Assembly: GCA_964036195.1 (NCBI GenBank)
Contig: OZ038450.1
Coordinates: 5,520,701 to 5,584,700, forward strand
DNA: 64,000 bases
Origin: Sphaerolaimus hirsutus
Lineage: Eukaryota > Nematoda > Chromadorea > Monhysterida > Sphaerolaimidae
Direction of reading: 5' to 3'
The notes below the pieces were generated by a model that searched no databases, had not been told where the DNA came from, and was given only the letters and a program-made list of their open reading frames with translations. The position numbers and the translations under genes are program-made. Shown one piece after another: positions 23,690-38,600 of this stretch (positions within the stretch are counted from its first letter, which is position 1; every line of letters starts with the position of its first letter).

Positions 23690-26600
23690 CTGGGGGGGGG
23701 GGGGGTTGGTGGTGGGAGTTTGGACACTGGGGGTTTATTGCTGGTTTTGAGACGTATTTACAACTTTGTGACACGTTTGAATTTTTCGATCGGTTAGATT
23801 TTTACCAGTTTTGGGGTATAATCTGTGAAGAATAAAATATTGCTTTAAAATATAAGAGAGGATAATCGACGGTGCCTAAATATCTAAAGAAACATTTACA
23901 CACGAAAACATGCCTTTCCCAGTCCTACGTCAGCATGCAACCCCACAAAAATCTGCCTTTAAACCGACACAATCAACTTATCGGCGCTCCAAACACAGCG
24001 ATTTTAAAAATAAGTTAGAACGTTTTTTGGCAAATTATGAATGCCGTATTTCTTCTAATAGAAGAGCGCCGTTTACCTGCCATTCTATTGGAGGTTGACG
24101 AAAAAAATAGAACGGCGCTCTTCTATTAGAAAAAAATGCGGGATTCATACTTTGCCAACAAACGTTCGAACTTGTTTTAAAAATCGCTGTGTGTGGAGCG
24201 GCATTACCAGTTATCGTCGTAAATATAAATACGTATTTACAAATGCAAATGCGTGAACACACGCGTCCTCAAAAGTTTCAAAAGTTCAGCAATCAGCTTC
24301 AGCTGGCAATCAATAAAATCGCAAAGCCGTGCGCCGCAATAGCAAACACGGGCGGCGTAAAAGTGCGCTGCATCGAAACGCACCGTGTACTCAGACATGG
24401 CCCTGTCCCTGTCGTCGGCGTTGCGCAGCTCGCTGCCGGACTCGTGCGTCATGCCGCCCACGCTGAACGCTGCCTCGCTCTGGCCCCTCTCGCGCTCCTA
24501 CGCACACGTGCCAGGGTTAAATGTGGCCGCTTAGTGGCGCTACACACATCAGTTGACTGTCGGCCAGCGGTCAACTGAAGGATTTGTTTTCAATGTGCTT
24601 TAGTTGACGGTAATGCGCACCTATTGAACACTGTGAACGGTAGTCGATAGAGATAAAAGACTGCGCATTACTGTACACTGAAACGCGTGAAGAGTATTTT
24701 TCAGTTGACTGCTTGCAGACGGTCAACTTATGTCCGTAGCTCCATTGAATTAGAGATGGTGCACTGGCAACCTTGAATGTTTGGATCATTGTTTTTATTT
24801 ATACCCAGAAGCACATGCGACATGCGGACAGGAAGTCAACAATGGGACAGAGACAATATTAGTTTTATGCCACAAATAGGATTCTAGTGGAACTATGGTG
24901 AGCTAAACCCGTTGTAGCCTATATGCTAATTACACCGATTGGCTCTACACAAACTAGTTTTCAAGCAAAATTTTGAAAACTCATAAATCAGTTTTGAACA
25001 GAAGAGTTTCCTGAATGAAGTGTCCGCCAACTACACTTGATGGGGATGAAAAAACTACTTCCAGTGAATGCGTTCAATGCCGAAGTTCAAGTTTTCGAAA
25101 TTTTGGTTGAAAACTAGTTGGGTACTGGTTCGCGTAATTCGAAATGCACTTGCCAGTGTTTCGCCGTTACAATGCGCAACGTTGCAAAGCGTTGCACAAA
25201 CTTGAGATTCATAGGCTGTAATTTGTCACATCACATATTTACAACATGTTAAATGTTAGCAAACATCCAAATTTTGTTCACCATTTACGAGCCACAAAAC
25301 ACACAGTCGTCCATCAAGCTTACACTCTTAGTTGACATTGGCCGGCTGCCAACAGCCATCACAGCGGTGGTGTCAAGTGGCGCTGGCGGCGACGGCCAGG
25401 GGCTGTAAATGGTTCTGCCCACGCCGCCGCAGCTGTCGTTGTCGTCCAACTGCATGTCGCTTTGTTTCGACTGCCGTTTTTCTGCCGCTTTGTTTTTGAG
25501 CGGCGCGGCGCGAACCAAACGCACACCGGTGCCCTAGATAGGTGGTTAGAAGAAATGCTGAGAGGTGTTTTTTGGAAGGGACACGAATACACACATCTAA
25601 ATCTATCGTTATGCTAACCGGACAGCATGCTTTGCACGGAATGCTACCATATTTGTACGAATAAAGAAAATGATAAATTGAATGCTAAAATTTCGGAAGT
25701 AAGTAAAATACACTCTGAGATACACATTATATTTTAGTGTCCTCACATCTATTCAGATTGGATAATAGTATGGTATTATGGTTGAACCGATGCAAGCTGT
25801 ACAATTAGTTAGTAAACTATTTATGATTGTAAACAACGTTAGACAGAATGAATTGAACTGCAATTCAATGAAAAAGCAACATTTTGTTACACTCAAAAGC
25901 GTTAATTGTTTATTGTTACTAGCCGAAATTGTTAAGCATTAATGTCAGAAAAAGCGTGAAAATTACATAATCGGCCAGTGAAGACACGTCCTCCCTGGAA
26001 GACCCGTCCAAATTGAATGTGAAAATGTGCCGCCGCCTGCGTCGCTGCTTCGGTATCGGAACTACTGCAGTTCCTTCGTCGGTTGCCCGCTGCTATACGG
26101 TGCCAAAATTTGTTAGTGAGCATTAAAGTGTGATTTGATACTGAAGGAAGCAATATTTACAGTATACCGGAAATTCTCGAATAAGTCCCCTTTCAATAAC
26201 CCCCCCTGTGGTGAGGAAAAAATCCCACCCCCTTGAATAACTCCGGAAATGATGCCAATGAACATGAATTTTAGGATGGAACTTTGTTTTTGTTGAACTG
26301 TTAAATACCTGGATTTCATGAGTTGATGGAATGAGTTCATACATTGAATAAAGTCCATGTTTTTCTGAAACTGCTGAGAAAAAAATAACCAACACTTAAA
26401 AACTCTGACGAAAAAATAACTTCCATGGGGACTTATTCGAGGATTTGAGGCATAAATATTATAATGAGTAACCGCTACTAGAGTTGGCTGCACAGCTGTT
26501 TTCAAAGCATTTTTATCAAAAAACAACTAGACTAATCAAGCGATTAGGTAGTACACACAAGCATGCAGAACAAGCACAACATTAGAAATCTTAAGGACAA

Positions 26601-29600
26601 AAACCATCTACACAAATACACGAAAAATGACACAAAGCCACCAACTGCAGGGTTAGGACGATACATCGTATATATTCGTAATATTGTGTATTTTTTTGAC
26701 TCAATGGCATTGCCATCGCAGCGTATAAGCCATAATAGTGTCAAAATCCCATCCGCCACTGTGGTTTATCGGTTTGGGCGCTCATGGCGCGTGTTCGATT
26801 CCCGCTAGTGACAGTGCAACTTTTGCACTATTTCTAAATAAACATCATACGTAAATCGAAAATATATCGGCCCAACCCTCACACCAATACAAGTAATCAC
26901 CAAAAACCACATCAAACCACAAAAAAAACCGCGCCAAACGCACTCCATGCCTTCCGCCGGGCGGGTACACGCTGAACTGAGCCGTGGCGCTGCTATTGGC
27001 GCCGCCAGAGACCATGGCGCCGGCGCCAGCGCTCTGCTCGCTGCTCGTGTGCACGTCTGCGTTGGTCGTCCTGTACTCGGTCTTGCGCACGTCGGTCACC
27101 ACGCGGCGCTCCACCTCCTCGCGGATCGTGTACTCGCTGCTCGCGTCGTCCGACTCGTAGGCGGCCTGCGGTGGGCGGAGTTTGAGAGTGCATGGTGATT
27201 GGTGGGCGTTGTGAGAAGGGACTGGGCGGGTCGAGTGCCAGGTAAATTGTGAAATGCTCGGTGAGTGAAGATTTAATGGGACATATTTAGGTAGACACTA
27301 TTTTGCATGACATTTAAAACAATCATTTGGCATCATTTGGCGTTTCTACGGGGAGTGTAATGTTTCGATATTTAACTTTCAATCCTGTAAGCCATCAGTC
27401 ACCCAAAATTTTACCAACCTACTGCCCAAATAAAACCCCCCAAAAACACCAAAACCCGAACACAAACGCACGTGATCATGCACGCCAATCTCGCTGGCGT
27501 CCCTTTCGGCCCTCCTTCCGTGGTCCAAATAGTCGCTCAACTGAGCGGCGCCCTTTGTCTTGGGCCGTGGGATTTCGAAGGGCGGGTAGTAGTCGGAGCC
27601 CTTGCCCATGGCCGACCACATGCCCGACTTGTCCTCGCCCGACTCGGAACTAGACGACTGCGAAAAGGGAATTTATTTTGATTTTGATTGTGTGAAAGGC
27701 TATTGTGGAAAGAAACGTATTCGCGCGAAGGTATACGCAAAACGACACTTTGGTGCCAGTGAACAGGTGAAAATAAAGGTGTTAAGTGACTTATACAGTT
27801 AAAGTGGTAAGTGAAATGAAAAGTATAGCTGCTTTAAATTCCTTACTCTATCTTATAAACGTTTGAGTATTGTTATGCAGCAATTTGATTGTCACTTTTG
27901 AGTTTATTTGTCAGGTGACTTACCACTTATAATTTGACTTACCACTTTTCTTGCCACTTGTCCACTTTGTCAAGTGATCGCATTGTGGTGAAGAAAGTAA
28001 TTTGAAACACCGTGTTCAAATTGAACCCTGCCCACTATCCAACCAATGAGCTATTCCCGCAACAAACCCCGCCTTAATCAGCGCACACTCCGAACCCACC
28101 TGCTCCAGCGTGCCCCACGGCCAGCCGCTCCTCCTGTAGGTGAACAGTGGCTCCCTGTACCACAGGCCGCCGGCGCGCACGCAGCGGCACTGCAAGCAGA
28201 AGAACAACAGGCAGCACAGCGACAGGAGGAGGAACAGAATCGCCAGGATTATCACCACGTAGAGACGCACGCTGGCCGCTGAGACCTGTGCATGTTTGTT
28301 GGGTTTAGATGACACGCGGGTGGTTTTTGTGTGAGGGCGATGAATAGATTTTGAGATTGTCTATCGGTGCGGAAATCCTGAAATTTCACTGAATTTTGTG
28401 AGGTGAAAAGCATATAAGAACACAGATGATGTTGATGGACGTTCTAACCAGACATCTCATCGCCTCGATCACGTGATAAAAAACATCCAAATCCAAAAAG
28501 CCGACACCAACAAAAAACACCCCCAAAAAACCCCGTCTCACCTCGCAAAAGGGTCCACTAAATCCGGGATGGCACAAACATGTTCCATTAATGGCGCTCC
28601 TATCATTGACGTCATAAACGCAGTCGCCGCGCCCGTTGCACATGTCGCACAGGGCGGCGCTGCAGATGCGGCCGGGCGAGTTGTCCAAGCCCTCCACGTA
28701 GCCGGGCGGGCACTGGCACTCGTAGCCGTCGAGAAGGTCGGTGCAGATCGACACCGAGTGGCAGTCGGTCAGGCCCAAAGAGCACTCGTCGATGTCTTGC
28801 GTCTTCAGGCAGTACACGCCTGAGGGGGCAGCGGGGGTGGTTGGGGGGGGGGGGGTTGGCATGCGAGTAATTATGTGGCAGTGGTAAAATATTTCGGAGA
28901 TTTTTTTTGTTGAAAAATATCAGAAAATGAAAAAATTATTTTTTTGTATTTTCTTTTTGGAAGATTTTTAAAAATATGTATCAAAGATGTAAAAAATAAT
29001 GTCTTTTTTCGCCAGACTTTTCCAAAGTGATAAAAAAAAATTGCGAGCTTTTCTAAAATTACATTCAATTATTTTTTCTGAAAATTGCCGATTTTTCAAT
29101 GCTATAATATACCTAGCATGCATGCAATGCATATAATGTACCTATTTATTTGCGGTTTCATATTAAATAATAAAAACGAATTTTTGCCTTGGGGAATCTT
29201 AAAGATCATTGTTGAGGAACAAAAAGATTCCGCCAAAAATTTTATTTTCGCGTAATTAAGATTTAAATACCTAGGATGATAAGCAAAAATATTTTCTGTA
29301 TCGAAAACACATCACCACAATTTTTCTTTTGCAAATTCAATTCAGCAAAGTTTCACCAAACACAAAATAAGACGTCACGAAAATCTACACCAAAATAAAG
29401 TGCCCACCTTCCAGCCCCAGAGAGAATCGCTTCGACTTTGGACTCTGCCGAATGCTGACAAAGCCATCGTTGCACTGGCAGTCTGCCCGGTCGGCCAAAT
29501 TCACGCAGGTGGTATTCTTGGGACAGAAATCGACGTCGTTGCAGAAATTGAGCCGGCACACCGAGCCGGGGATGGTTCCCTTGGGACTGGCATCGGTGTA

Positions 29601-32600
29601 GTCCTTGTGGCACTCGCACCTGTACAAGTAGTTCTGGTCGATGCACTTGGCGTTGGGGTCGCACTTGTGCGTGCCCAGCAGGCATTCGTTGACGCCCGTT
29701 TCCGATTGGCAATTGCGACCCGGCTCGGGGCTGGGCGCCAGGTCTGCGAATGAGGGGTGAGAGATTGGTGATGGAAAGATGACTTTATATTTACTGTATT
29801 TACTCGAATTTTTCCACGCGAATTTACATTTGCCAATCCCATACACTTAGTACCTGTGCGGGGATAAAAGTTCCCCAATCCGAATAAAAAAGTTCCAAAA
29901 TGTATTCTGTTAAGTCTATTGGTGAGTATTATCTGTTAATTAGACGAGTTTGGGAAGCACGATTTCGGCTTGAATAGGCCGGTCGTTGAATAACCCCCCC
30001 CCCCCCCGCTGATGTCAATGAATATGGAATTCATTTCCTGTTCTGTTTTGTTAATAAAAAACATATTTCGTAGCTTGAAAATTTTGACGAAATAATAACC
30101 CAACTTGAATAATTCCACTCTCAAAACGTCCGACGAAAAAATAATCCCCATGGGAATATTCGAGTAAACACGGTAACTGTGTCTCATAATATAAGTTAGG
30201 GTGCCTTAAGAGTTAAGACACCCATCACTAACCCACGAAGCCAGGATTGCACTTGCAGGTATAGCTGTTGGGACCTCTGGGTATGCACTGGGCATTGGGG
30301 TGGCAGTTGGACTTGAAGCATGGACTGAATGGGTTGCTTTGGAACGGGTCGATGTACAGGCCGCTGTCTCCCAGCTCGTAGTTGTTCCTGTGTGGTTACA
30401 GGGCGCCATATTTATGAACTGTGGGTGACATTGGATTTATTCATTTTTGGTTGCCATTTTTGAATGTCCAATGTTGAACAACGCTGTTGTACTGTATACA
30501 AAAAATGTAAATTTGGCCGTTACTTTTTTGTCAGGTTCTCGAATGTAGCCAATTTTTCCCAAACATAATCCAAAGCACAAAAACACTCACCCCTTGCAGC
30601 CATCATACAAACTATTCCAAGCGTCTTCGGGCGCCACAGTATTAGGCGTGAAATATGCCGTAAAATTGTACAACAGCCCCTTGTCCCAGGTCTTATTGTG
30701 CACTTTGGGATCCTGAATGAAGTTGACATCGGACGTGACAAAGTACGGGTCGGTCTCGGGCCGGGCGCCGTACGTGTCGTCCACGCCGCCCCTGAACAAC
30801 TGGGCGAACAGCTTGTGCAGATCGGTGCTGGGGTCGGTGTAGTCCTTCTCGTACTGCAGCTCGTCCTGCTTACCCTTGCACGCGCCGTCGCAGCGGCGCA
30901 CCACCCACAGAGCCATGGGGATGCCTTCCACCGCTGCGGATGGGGGGGGGGGTTATTTGGGTAAGTTCGAATTTATATTTTGGGAAAATTCGCTGGATAA
31001 AAGCGTCCAAGATTCGGGTCGAGGGTATTTAGCGTTCCAAAATGGATATTTTTCAGAAAATATAATTGAATTTAATCTCAGAATATCTCTCAAAAATAAA
31101 ATAAAATTTAATCTCCCTGAAAAACGGCGAGAAAATATAACTAAATATAAAAATATAAATGAGAAATTTTTATATTTTCTTCTCATAAAATAAATATAAT
31201 TATGTATCTAACTCTGTAAAAACCAGGAGCAAATAAATATAAGATTTTTAAAATGTAAATCTCCCGGAGATTTTGGAACGCTAGTCGAGAGGCGTGTGGA
31301 ATTATTGGGAAAACATGTTTACAAGCTCAAAATCTTAAGCAAAAATAATGAAAAGCACAACCCTCCCACCAACGTCTGCACTTGGCATTGGGTCCGGATC
31401 TCTTCATACCCTCGGGACATATGCAAACTTGTCCAACGGCGCTGCAAATCTCGCCCAACTCGGCTCTGCACACCTCGTTGCCGCACTTGTCCTCCACGGG
31501 GCACAGGTCGAGCTGCTCGGCGGCGGTGTACATGTCGCTGGAGCCGATCTGCCTGTTCGTCTGCCGCAACGAGTCCATCAGATAGGTCCACAGTTCGCAC
31601 CGGTCCTTGATGCCGTGGTCGGGTCGGAACTTGAGCGTCGTGTTGAACATCAGCCCGTCTTGCCATTCGGGATCGAACAGGCCCGGTGGCTTGATGAATT
31701 CAGTGTCCGTGGCCAAGAAGGCGGGGCTTACTGGCGTGATGGCCATTTGGCGGCCCATCTGCGGTTGCGCATATTTATGTTAATTATTTCATTTTTGACG
31801 ATGGAACAATTTTTACTGTGAATTTTCACGCCAAAAAAACTGTAAATACAGACCGCATCCTCGAATGTCTTGGCAATGTCGATGTATGCGGGCTTGCTGG
31901 GGTCGCCGTATTCGCTGGAGTACACGAGAACTTTGCCGCCGCGGCTGAACACACGCAGCGGAATGTCGAATTCCACCGCCGCTGCATTGTTGCACACAAT
32001 TTGAAGCTTAAGACGAGACAGCTCAAACTACATAAAGACAAGCTAGTATGCACAGACTGCAAATTTTCAAAAATGAGCACAGGGGTGTTATTTTTTCGCC
32101 AGAGTTTTTTTAGGAGGGAGTTATTCAAATTATTTTTTTCCTCACCTAGCCAACAGGGGGGGGGGGGTGGTATTCAAAGGGGTGTTGTTCATGGGGGGTC
32201 TTATCCGGAGATTTAGAGTAAGCATGTGCGAAAAAGAATCTGCGCGCCGTTTTCACCAATATGACAAACGCACAAAATGTTTTGTCGCAAAATGCGAAAA
32301 TACTTGAAAATACTCGTCCAAATGCCCACACCCCAACAGTCACTCACGCTGGCAAATCTCCCCTGGCTTCTGCCTGGCGGTGCCCTTCTTGCACTCGCAC
32401 CTGAGTGGATTGTTCCTGCACTCCTCGCCGAGCGCCAGCAAGCAGAACAGGCCGTCGCCGCACTTGATTGAGTTGGGCGGCGCCGTGGGAACCGTGATCG
32501 GCGGCAATGTGGACGGGGCGGCTGGAAAATGGGTGTGAATTTGGGATTTGGATTTTTTGTGTGTTGGCGTGAGGAACCTCGGAACCGTGGCATGTGTGCC

Positions 32601-35600
32601 GAGATGAAGTAAGGCACTGTAAAAGTTGTGAATACAAATGGTATAACAATTAAATTTATATTTTCCGTCGACATTTTTGCAAATATAATTTGCCATAGAT
32701 AATTGCTGCCACTCATCTGTCCCCTAAAAATACCGACGCGAATTCTGCCCTTGGAGATAGCCATCAAGCGCAAACTATCAAACGTCAGAAAGCACAGAAT
32801 TCATGCAGATAAAAAAATCTTGGCAAGATGCCAAAGAACCAACGCTGGCAAGCCCTGCCCGGCTTGAGAGGGTCCGGGCTGACATCGATGTGCGTCCTGG
32901 GACAGATGCACGAGTAGCCGTCGAGCAAGTCCTGGCAGTCTGCCTCCGGCGCGCAGTCGTTCAAGTTCGGATCGGCGCACTCGTTCGCTCTGTGGATGGG
33001 TAATTTATTTACGTATGTATTTATGTTGTCGCGTGTGGCAAATCATCTGAAAAACAATGTGTTTTAATTAGTTTATGTTTTCCCTCACTTTTATGATTGG
33101 TTTAAAAGCTTGAACATTGTGAAATTGCTCTAAAGCTGACGCGGACACATGTTATCACTCCATAGTTTTGTGGCACATATACACTAATTGGAATTTCTGC
33201 TTGCCATCATTAATTGCCACATGCACATTATCTAAATGCCCGCCATATATAAATATGAAAGAGTACCAAATCATACCAAAACGCCGCAGTGGCACTGACC
33301 AAACATGCTCCAAAACAACACTTGGCAACTTGCCAACACAGGTGTAACCCGAAACGCACTGGCAAGTTCTGCCCTTCCTGTCGGGGTCTGCGGAAACGTC
33401 ATTGTATCCCTGCCAACATTTGCAGTCGAAGCCGCCGGGCAAATCTATGCAGTCGGCGTAATTCGAACAGTCGTGCAGATTGACCGATTCGCACTCGTTG
33501 ATAACTGAATGATGCATGGGTTAGATGAAGAATGATTGAGGTGAAAAAGAAAGATCAGACATTTTATTCGTTGAAAATTGAAGATGAAAAATTCGTCGGT
33601 GTTCGATTCAGCGGGGTGACACCTGGCACCCAGCTATATTAATAGCACTGCTAGCTTTACAGAAATTTTTTTACCATAATCCAATGATCAAACTCACACC
33701 ATAACTCATACACAAAATTACCTAATGTCAATGCAATATAATGCAACAAAATGGTTCTCTATTAGGATCAGATATGGTAGATCTCACTGATAAATGCGTG
33801 GCCAGCAGACGATACAAATCAGAACATAAATGAGGTATATACAAATTTCAGATCCCATAAATCCTACCGCCCCCAAATGTCGCGCCAGGCAACCCAATTT
33901 AGTTCATTATTGGCTACCGTAACTCACTGAATTCACACTGCCTTCCAGGTTCACTCGGCTTGTTATCATGGTAATTCGGCAGGCACTTGCAATCGAAACC
34001 AATCTCCTTGTCTATACACTCTGCAAATCTGGAGCAATTGTGCAACTTTGTTTGACACTCATTCACCAATTCAATGCATTTTCTGCCCGGCTTGGCTTGG
34101 GGATCGGGGGAGGTGTCTTTCGTTCCGGGTGGACAGCGACAAGTGTAGCCTTTGGGCTCGTCTGGAAAACGGGGTTGTGATCGTTGAGTCAGTAAGCAAA
34201 TTAACTTGTCAAGTAACAAGTAAGCCTACCAAAGCTTACTTGTTCATTTTTAAGTGAAACAATCGCCCACCTTGGCACAATCCATGGTTCCTATCGCAAT
34301 CGTTCAAATTCGCATCCAAGCACTCGTTCACGATGGGCGTGCACACCCTGCCCGGCGCCACCCTCGGCTCCGGCGACTCGTCCACGAAGCCGTCGCGGCA
34401 CTGGCACGTGTACTTGCGCGGGTCGTCCACCGGCGTGCATATGGCGAACTGGTGACAGTCGTTTTGCTCGGGGTCGATGCACACTGGGTCGACTGTTATT
34501 GGGGGGGGGGGGGTTAATGGGAGAGGTATTTACATGGTTGGCGCGTAGGATAGTATGCGCCAGTTTTTATTGATGTGGATTATTTGTACCGCTTCCGCAT
34601 TTTGGAAAGTAACTATGAAAATGGTAAGAAAATGTTTGAAGACACTTGCACTTGTTAGCACATTTGTGGCGGACAAATATTTACAATACATTTTTCACTG
34701 GTCAAACGTCATTTGTATGTTGGCGTTTTTTTCTTTTGTCAGTTTTTCGATTTTACTTGACTGTGTGCTGGAAAATTACAAATACTTGGAAAATTCTGCA
34801 GACGTCAAAACGCCACACATTCCATATATTTTGTCTAACTCATCATTTTAATGATGCACATTAACCAACCCTGAAATCAAACACATCATATACACGAAAC
34901 ATTTTGACTCCATCCAATGAAATCTACCAGAACCACCCCTCAACCTCGAACAAACCCCCCAGGCACTCACAAGACACGCATACCCTTCCAGGCAAGTTGG
35001 GATCGGGCGACCTATCTGCGTAGCCATTGGGCGGGCAGGCGCACGTGTAGTCTTCGGGCCCGCCGCCCTGCACACTGCTGCACGTGCCCAAGTTCGAGCA
35101 GTCGTTCAACGACGGGTCTTGACACGCGTGCACTGAGGGGGGGGGGGAAGTTGTTGAGGGGGTAACACGATATGCGTGCATATTTTGATCTAGGATTGAA
35201 TGAAACTGACATTTTGTGAATAATATCCCAATGTGTACGAGGACATATTTACAAGATGAAATGGAATTCATTTATTGGAAGAACAATTCACATCTTAGAA
35301 GGTCACACTTTTCAAAACCTTCCCACAAGTCAAAATTCTTCCCTCGCAAACTACACAAAAAAGAACCCAGTAACTCACATTTCGGCGGTTCAGGTCTCTC
35401 TTGTTCGCAAATACGACCGGGTAAATTTTCATCTGGCGATCTATCGACAAATCCGGTGATACAATCGCATCTGTAGCCAACTGGCAAATCGTAACAGATC
35501 GCATTGCGCGAACAATTGTTCAGCGCTGGATCGCGGCACTCGTTGTCTGCGATTTCACCGAGTTGATTGGAAAAGTGCCAATTTTTATCCTAGGATACAT

Positions 35601-38600
35601 TGATGAGGACAAGCTATGGACAGCTTGATGGACAAAAGCTTGACGGACATAAAAATCCAGCTAGTTAGATTATTCTAAGACACATATTATGTAAATGTTA
35701 ATGAAGTACATAAATATTTATCAACATCGAACCCTGCAAGCAAGCTACATAACTACACGTATACAACACCTCACCGAATAACGGGTCAAAATCACCAGGT
35801 TTCATAGTCTTGGGCTTGCCAAATCTATCAGGCATTCCAAAATCTATCGCCGCAACAGTGGTAAAAACCGCCGGCCGTCGCGCAACCTTCGGAAGGCCGT
35901 TCGTCACAGCGGTATAGTGTTTGGGCACGGGAAATGGCATAATCGTGGGCAAAGGCTTCAAAGGGCCGCCCGCGCCGGTGGGCAGCCGGCCGCCCGCGCC
36001 GGTGGGCAGCCCGACATTCTCCCGATCGGGAAGCACAACTCTATACGGGTCGCGGTTCCCATAGACGGGCACGAGCGGCACGCAGACCCTGCCCGGCCCG
36101 AGGCCGTTCTCTCGACTCGTGTCGATAAATCCCTGTTCGCAAATGCACGACAATTCGCCGCGGCGGCGCCCGTTGATGCACACCGCGTGCGCGGAACAGT
36201 CGTTCAGGTTCGTGTCCAGGCAATCATTGGCTGAATATAAGCGATGGGTTACGGTAGAATGGTAGTACGAGCGAGGGGGTGGGGGTTCAATTAGAACGTA
36301 AGGCGTGTCCACACACACCAGATTACATCGCAAATTCGTGTCAACTGAATGTCAACTATATAACACAAAAAAATTTAAGCATGACACAGAAACAATGAAA
36401 TATCAATAAGTTTCGCAATATAAAATTAACTATACTCGGATGACATTATGCCGTACATTTTTCCGGAGGAAACACTCCATCATGACGTCATCACTTTTGG
36501 CAAATTTGTCAATTTTCGCAGGTTCCGATTTGTTCTGGCGTGAAAAAGAAGAAGAAGTTGTTTCTTAAGTTTTCGGCTGCCAGCCGAAGACACAACTCCT
36601 ATCTGTTTGTAGGGTATCGTGTCTGCTGAGTATACCTATTCTCAATCACACTGGAAAGTTAATATCACATAAAACAAAATTTAATTGGATTTAGTTGACT
36701 AGAATTTAGATGTCAACTAGAGTGTGGGGGCCCAATTTCACGCGGTTACTCGTGTGTCGGGTGCCTTATGTTCTAAGTGAACTTGGGGCAAGGACACGAG
36801 CAAATTGTTAGACTGGTTGAATGGCATGCCAAGGATTATAGAAAAGCACAAGGGAGGATTCTGGTGAAAATTATGGACGTTGGAAAATATGACTCCATTT
36901 TCACCAGAAACCGAGTAAAAGGGTAAATTGCAAAAGCGTATCAGCTACACTGTGAGATGGACAATGGAGATAAAATGCAAATATAGCCCCCTAATGGTGC
37001 CATTCTATTAACCACAAACCACCATTCCACTAATTCACTTGTTAGACAAAAATGACATCAAACCCAAAGTGCCAACACATTAGTATTCAAGCGAAATTTC
37101 GAAAACACATAAATTATGTTTGAACATATTTAAATTCACCGGAATGAGATTACTTTATACCAATCAAATGTAATTGGCAGACGCCTTATTCCGGTAAAGC
37201 AAATGCGTTCAAAGCATATTTATGAGTATCAAACATTCAGTTGAAAACAAGTGTGTGTAGAGCTGCACTTGTACTCACTACAGATCTCACTCAAAAGCGA
37301 CAACATCATGCAAAACCATCACCCACACAATAGTGGCACACTTAAAAACTTTAGCACACTTTAGCACGCTAAAAACGGTCACTTCCCGGACATTGACACT
37401 GCAAATTCGCACTTGCAACAATTGAAAACGCACCCCTGATGCAAATAGTGCCCGGACGTTCTCCCTCCGGCGACCTGTCAACGTATCCAGGCAGGCACTC
37501 GCATTCGTAATTGACCGCGTCTATGGGCACGCACACGGCCGCCTTGCTGCACTTGTCGTCGCGGGGGCACACCTCTGTAAAAGGGGGCGTGTCGTTGAAT
37601 TTGGATCCAGGATTACCTCTTACTGTTGAGCGAAATGACAAGTTGTTGAGAGTACAGAGCTAAGAAATCGACACGAGGTGTGATTTATACTTCTTTCTGC
37701 ACGTAAAGAAGAAAAAAATGTCCCCAGCTGTCAATTCCTCGTCTTTCCAAATGACACGTTTTTAATTGATATTCTACAAGTGACTAAACGTACAAGTCAA
37801 GTTCAGACTGGTAAATTCTCAGTCGACATTCTACAAGCATCAAGCAATGCAATGTGTCACTTCCCGTAACTTCTTGTCACATTCACTTGACCTTGTCACT
37901 TGAAATTGACATCTGACATTGAAATGTCCACACGAACACCAACCAGGAGGCACGCAGACCCTGCCCGCCTGCGTCAAGTCCGGCGACTTGTCGATGAAGC
38001 CGTTCTTGCACTCGCACGTGTAGCCGTCTTCCAAATCGCGGCATTCGGCCTGTTTGGCGCACGTGTGCTCCCCAGTCTCGCACTCGTCCACCACTGAGCA
38101 AGTACAGATATATTTCATTACACATATAGTGCGTTATATCCTTTGAGATTACAAATGGAAATGTACGTCAGAGAAGTTATGTCCCACTTTTATGTACATA
38201 TTCCGGATATTTAAGGAGTTTTGGTATCAGTTATGGTCTTTTTCGTCACAGCTATTACAACACAATGGATTATAGCCTCACTTTTACCAAGCCAGTCAGT
38301 AAATGTCCGGAATATTTCCATAAAAGTGGGACATGTGTTTGGCACTTTGAATTTGTAATGTGAATCAATTATAATGTAATTTGCATTTGTAAAATCAAAC
38401 AACAATTAATGTGAATCCGAGCGAAGTGCTCGCACTAAAACTAAAATCTGCCGAAATACAACTTGCACTCACATTTGATGCAAACCCTTCCCCTGCGCTT
38501 GAGGTCGGGCGACCGGTCGATAAATCCATCTTTGCACTTGCACGTGAACGAGTCTTCAGTGTCGCGGCAGTCGGCATTCTGGTCGCAGTCGTGCCGTCCC

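Larger units (their letters stand above)
36231..37433. other. Intron 29 of the receptor gene
   Basis: 1.2 kb. Contains a GTTGACA element with a nested element (36306-36733). The rest is AT-rich and featureless. Confidence 0.6.
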
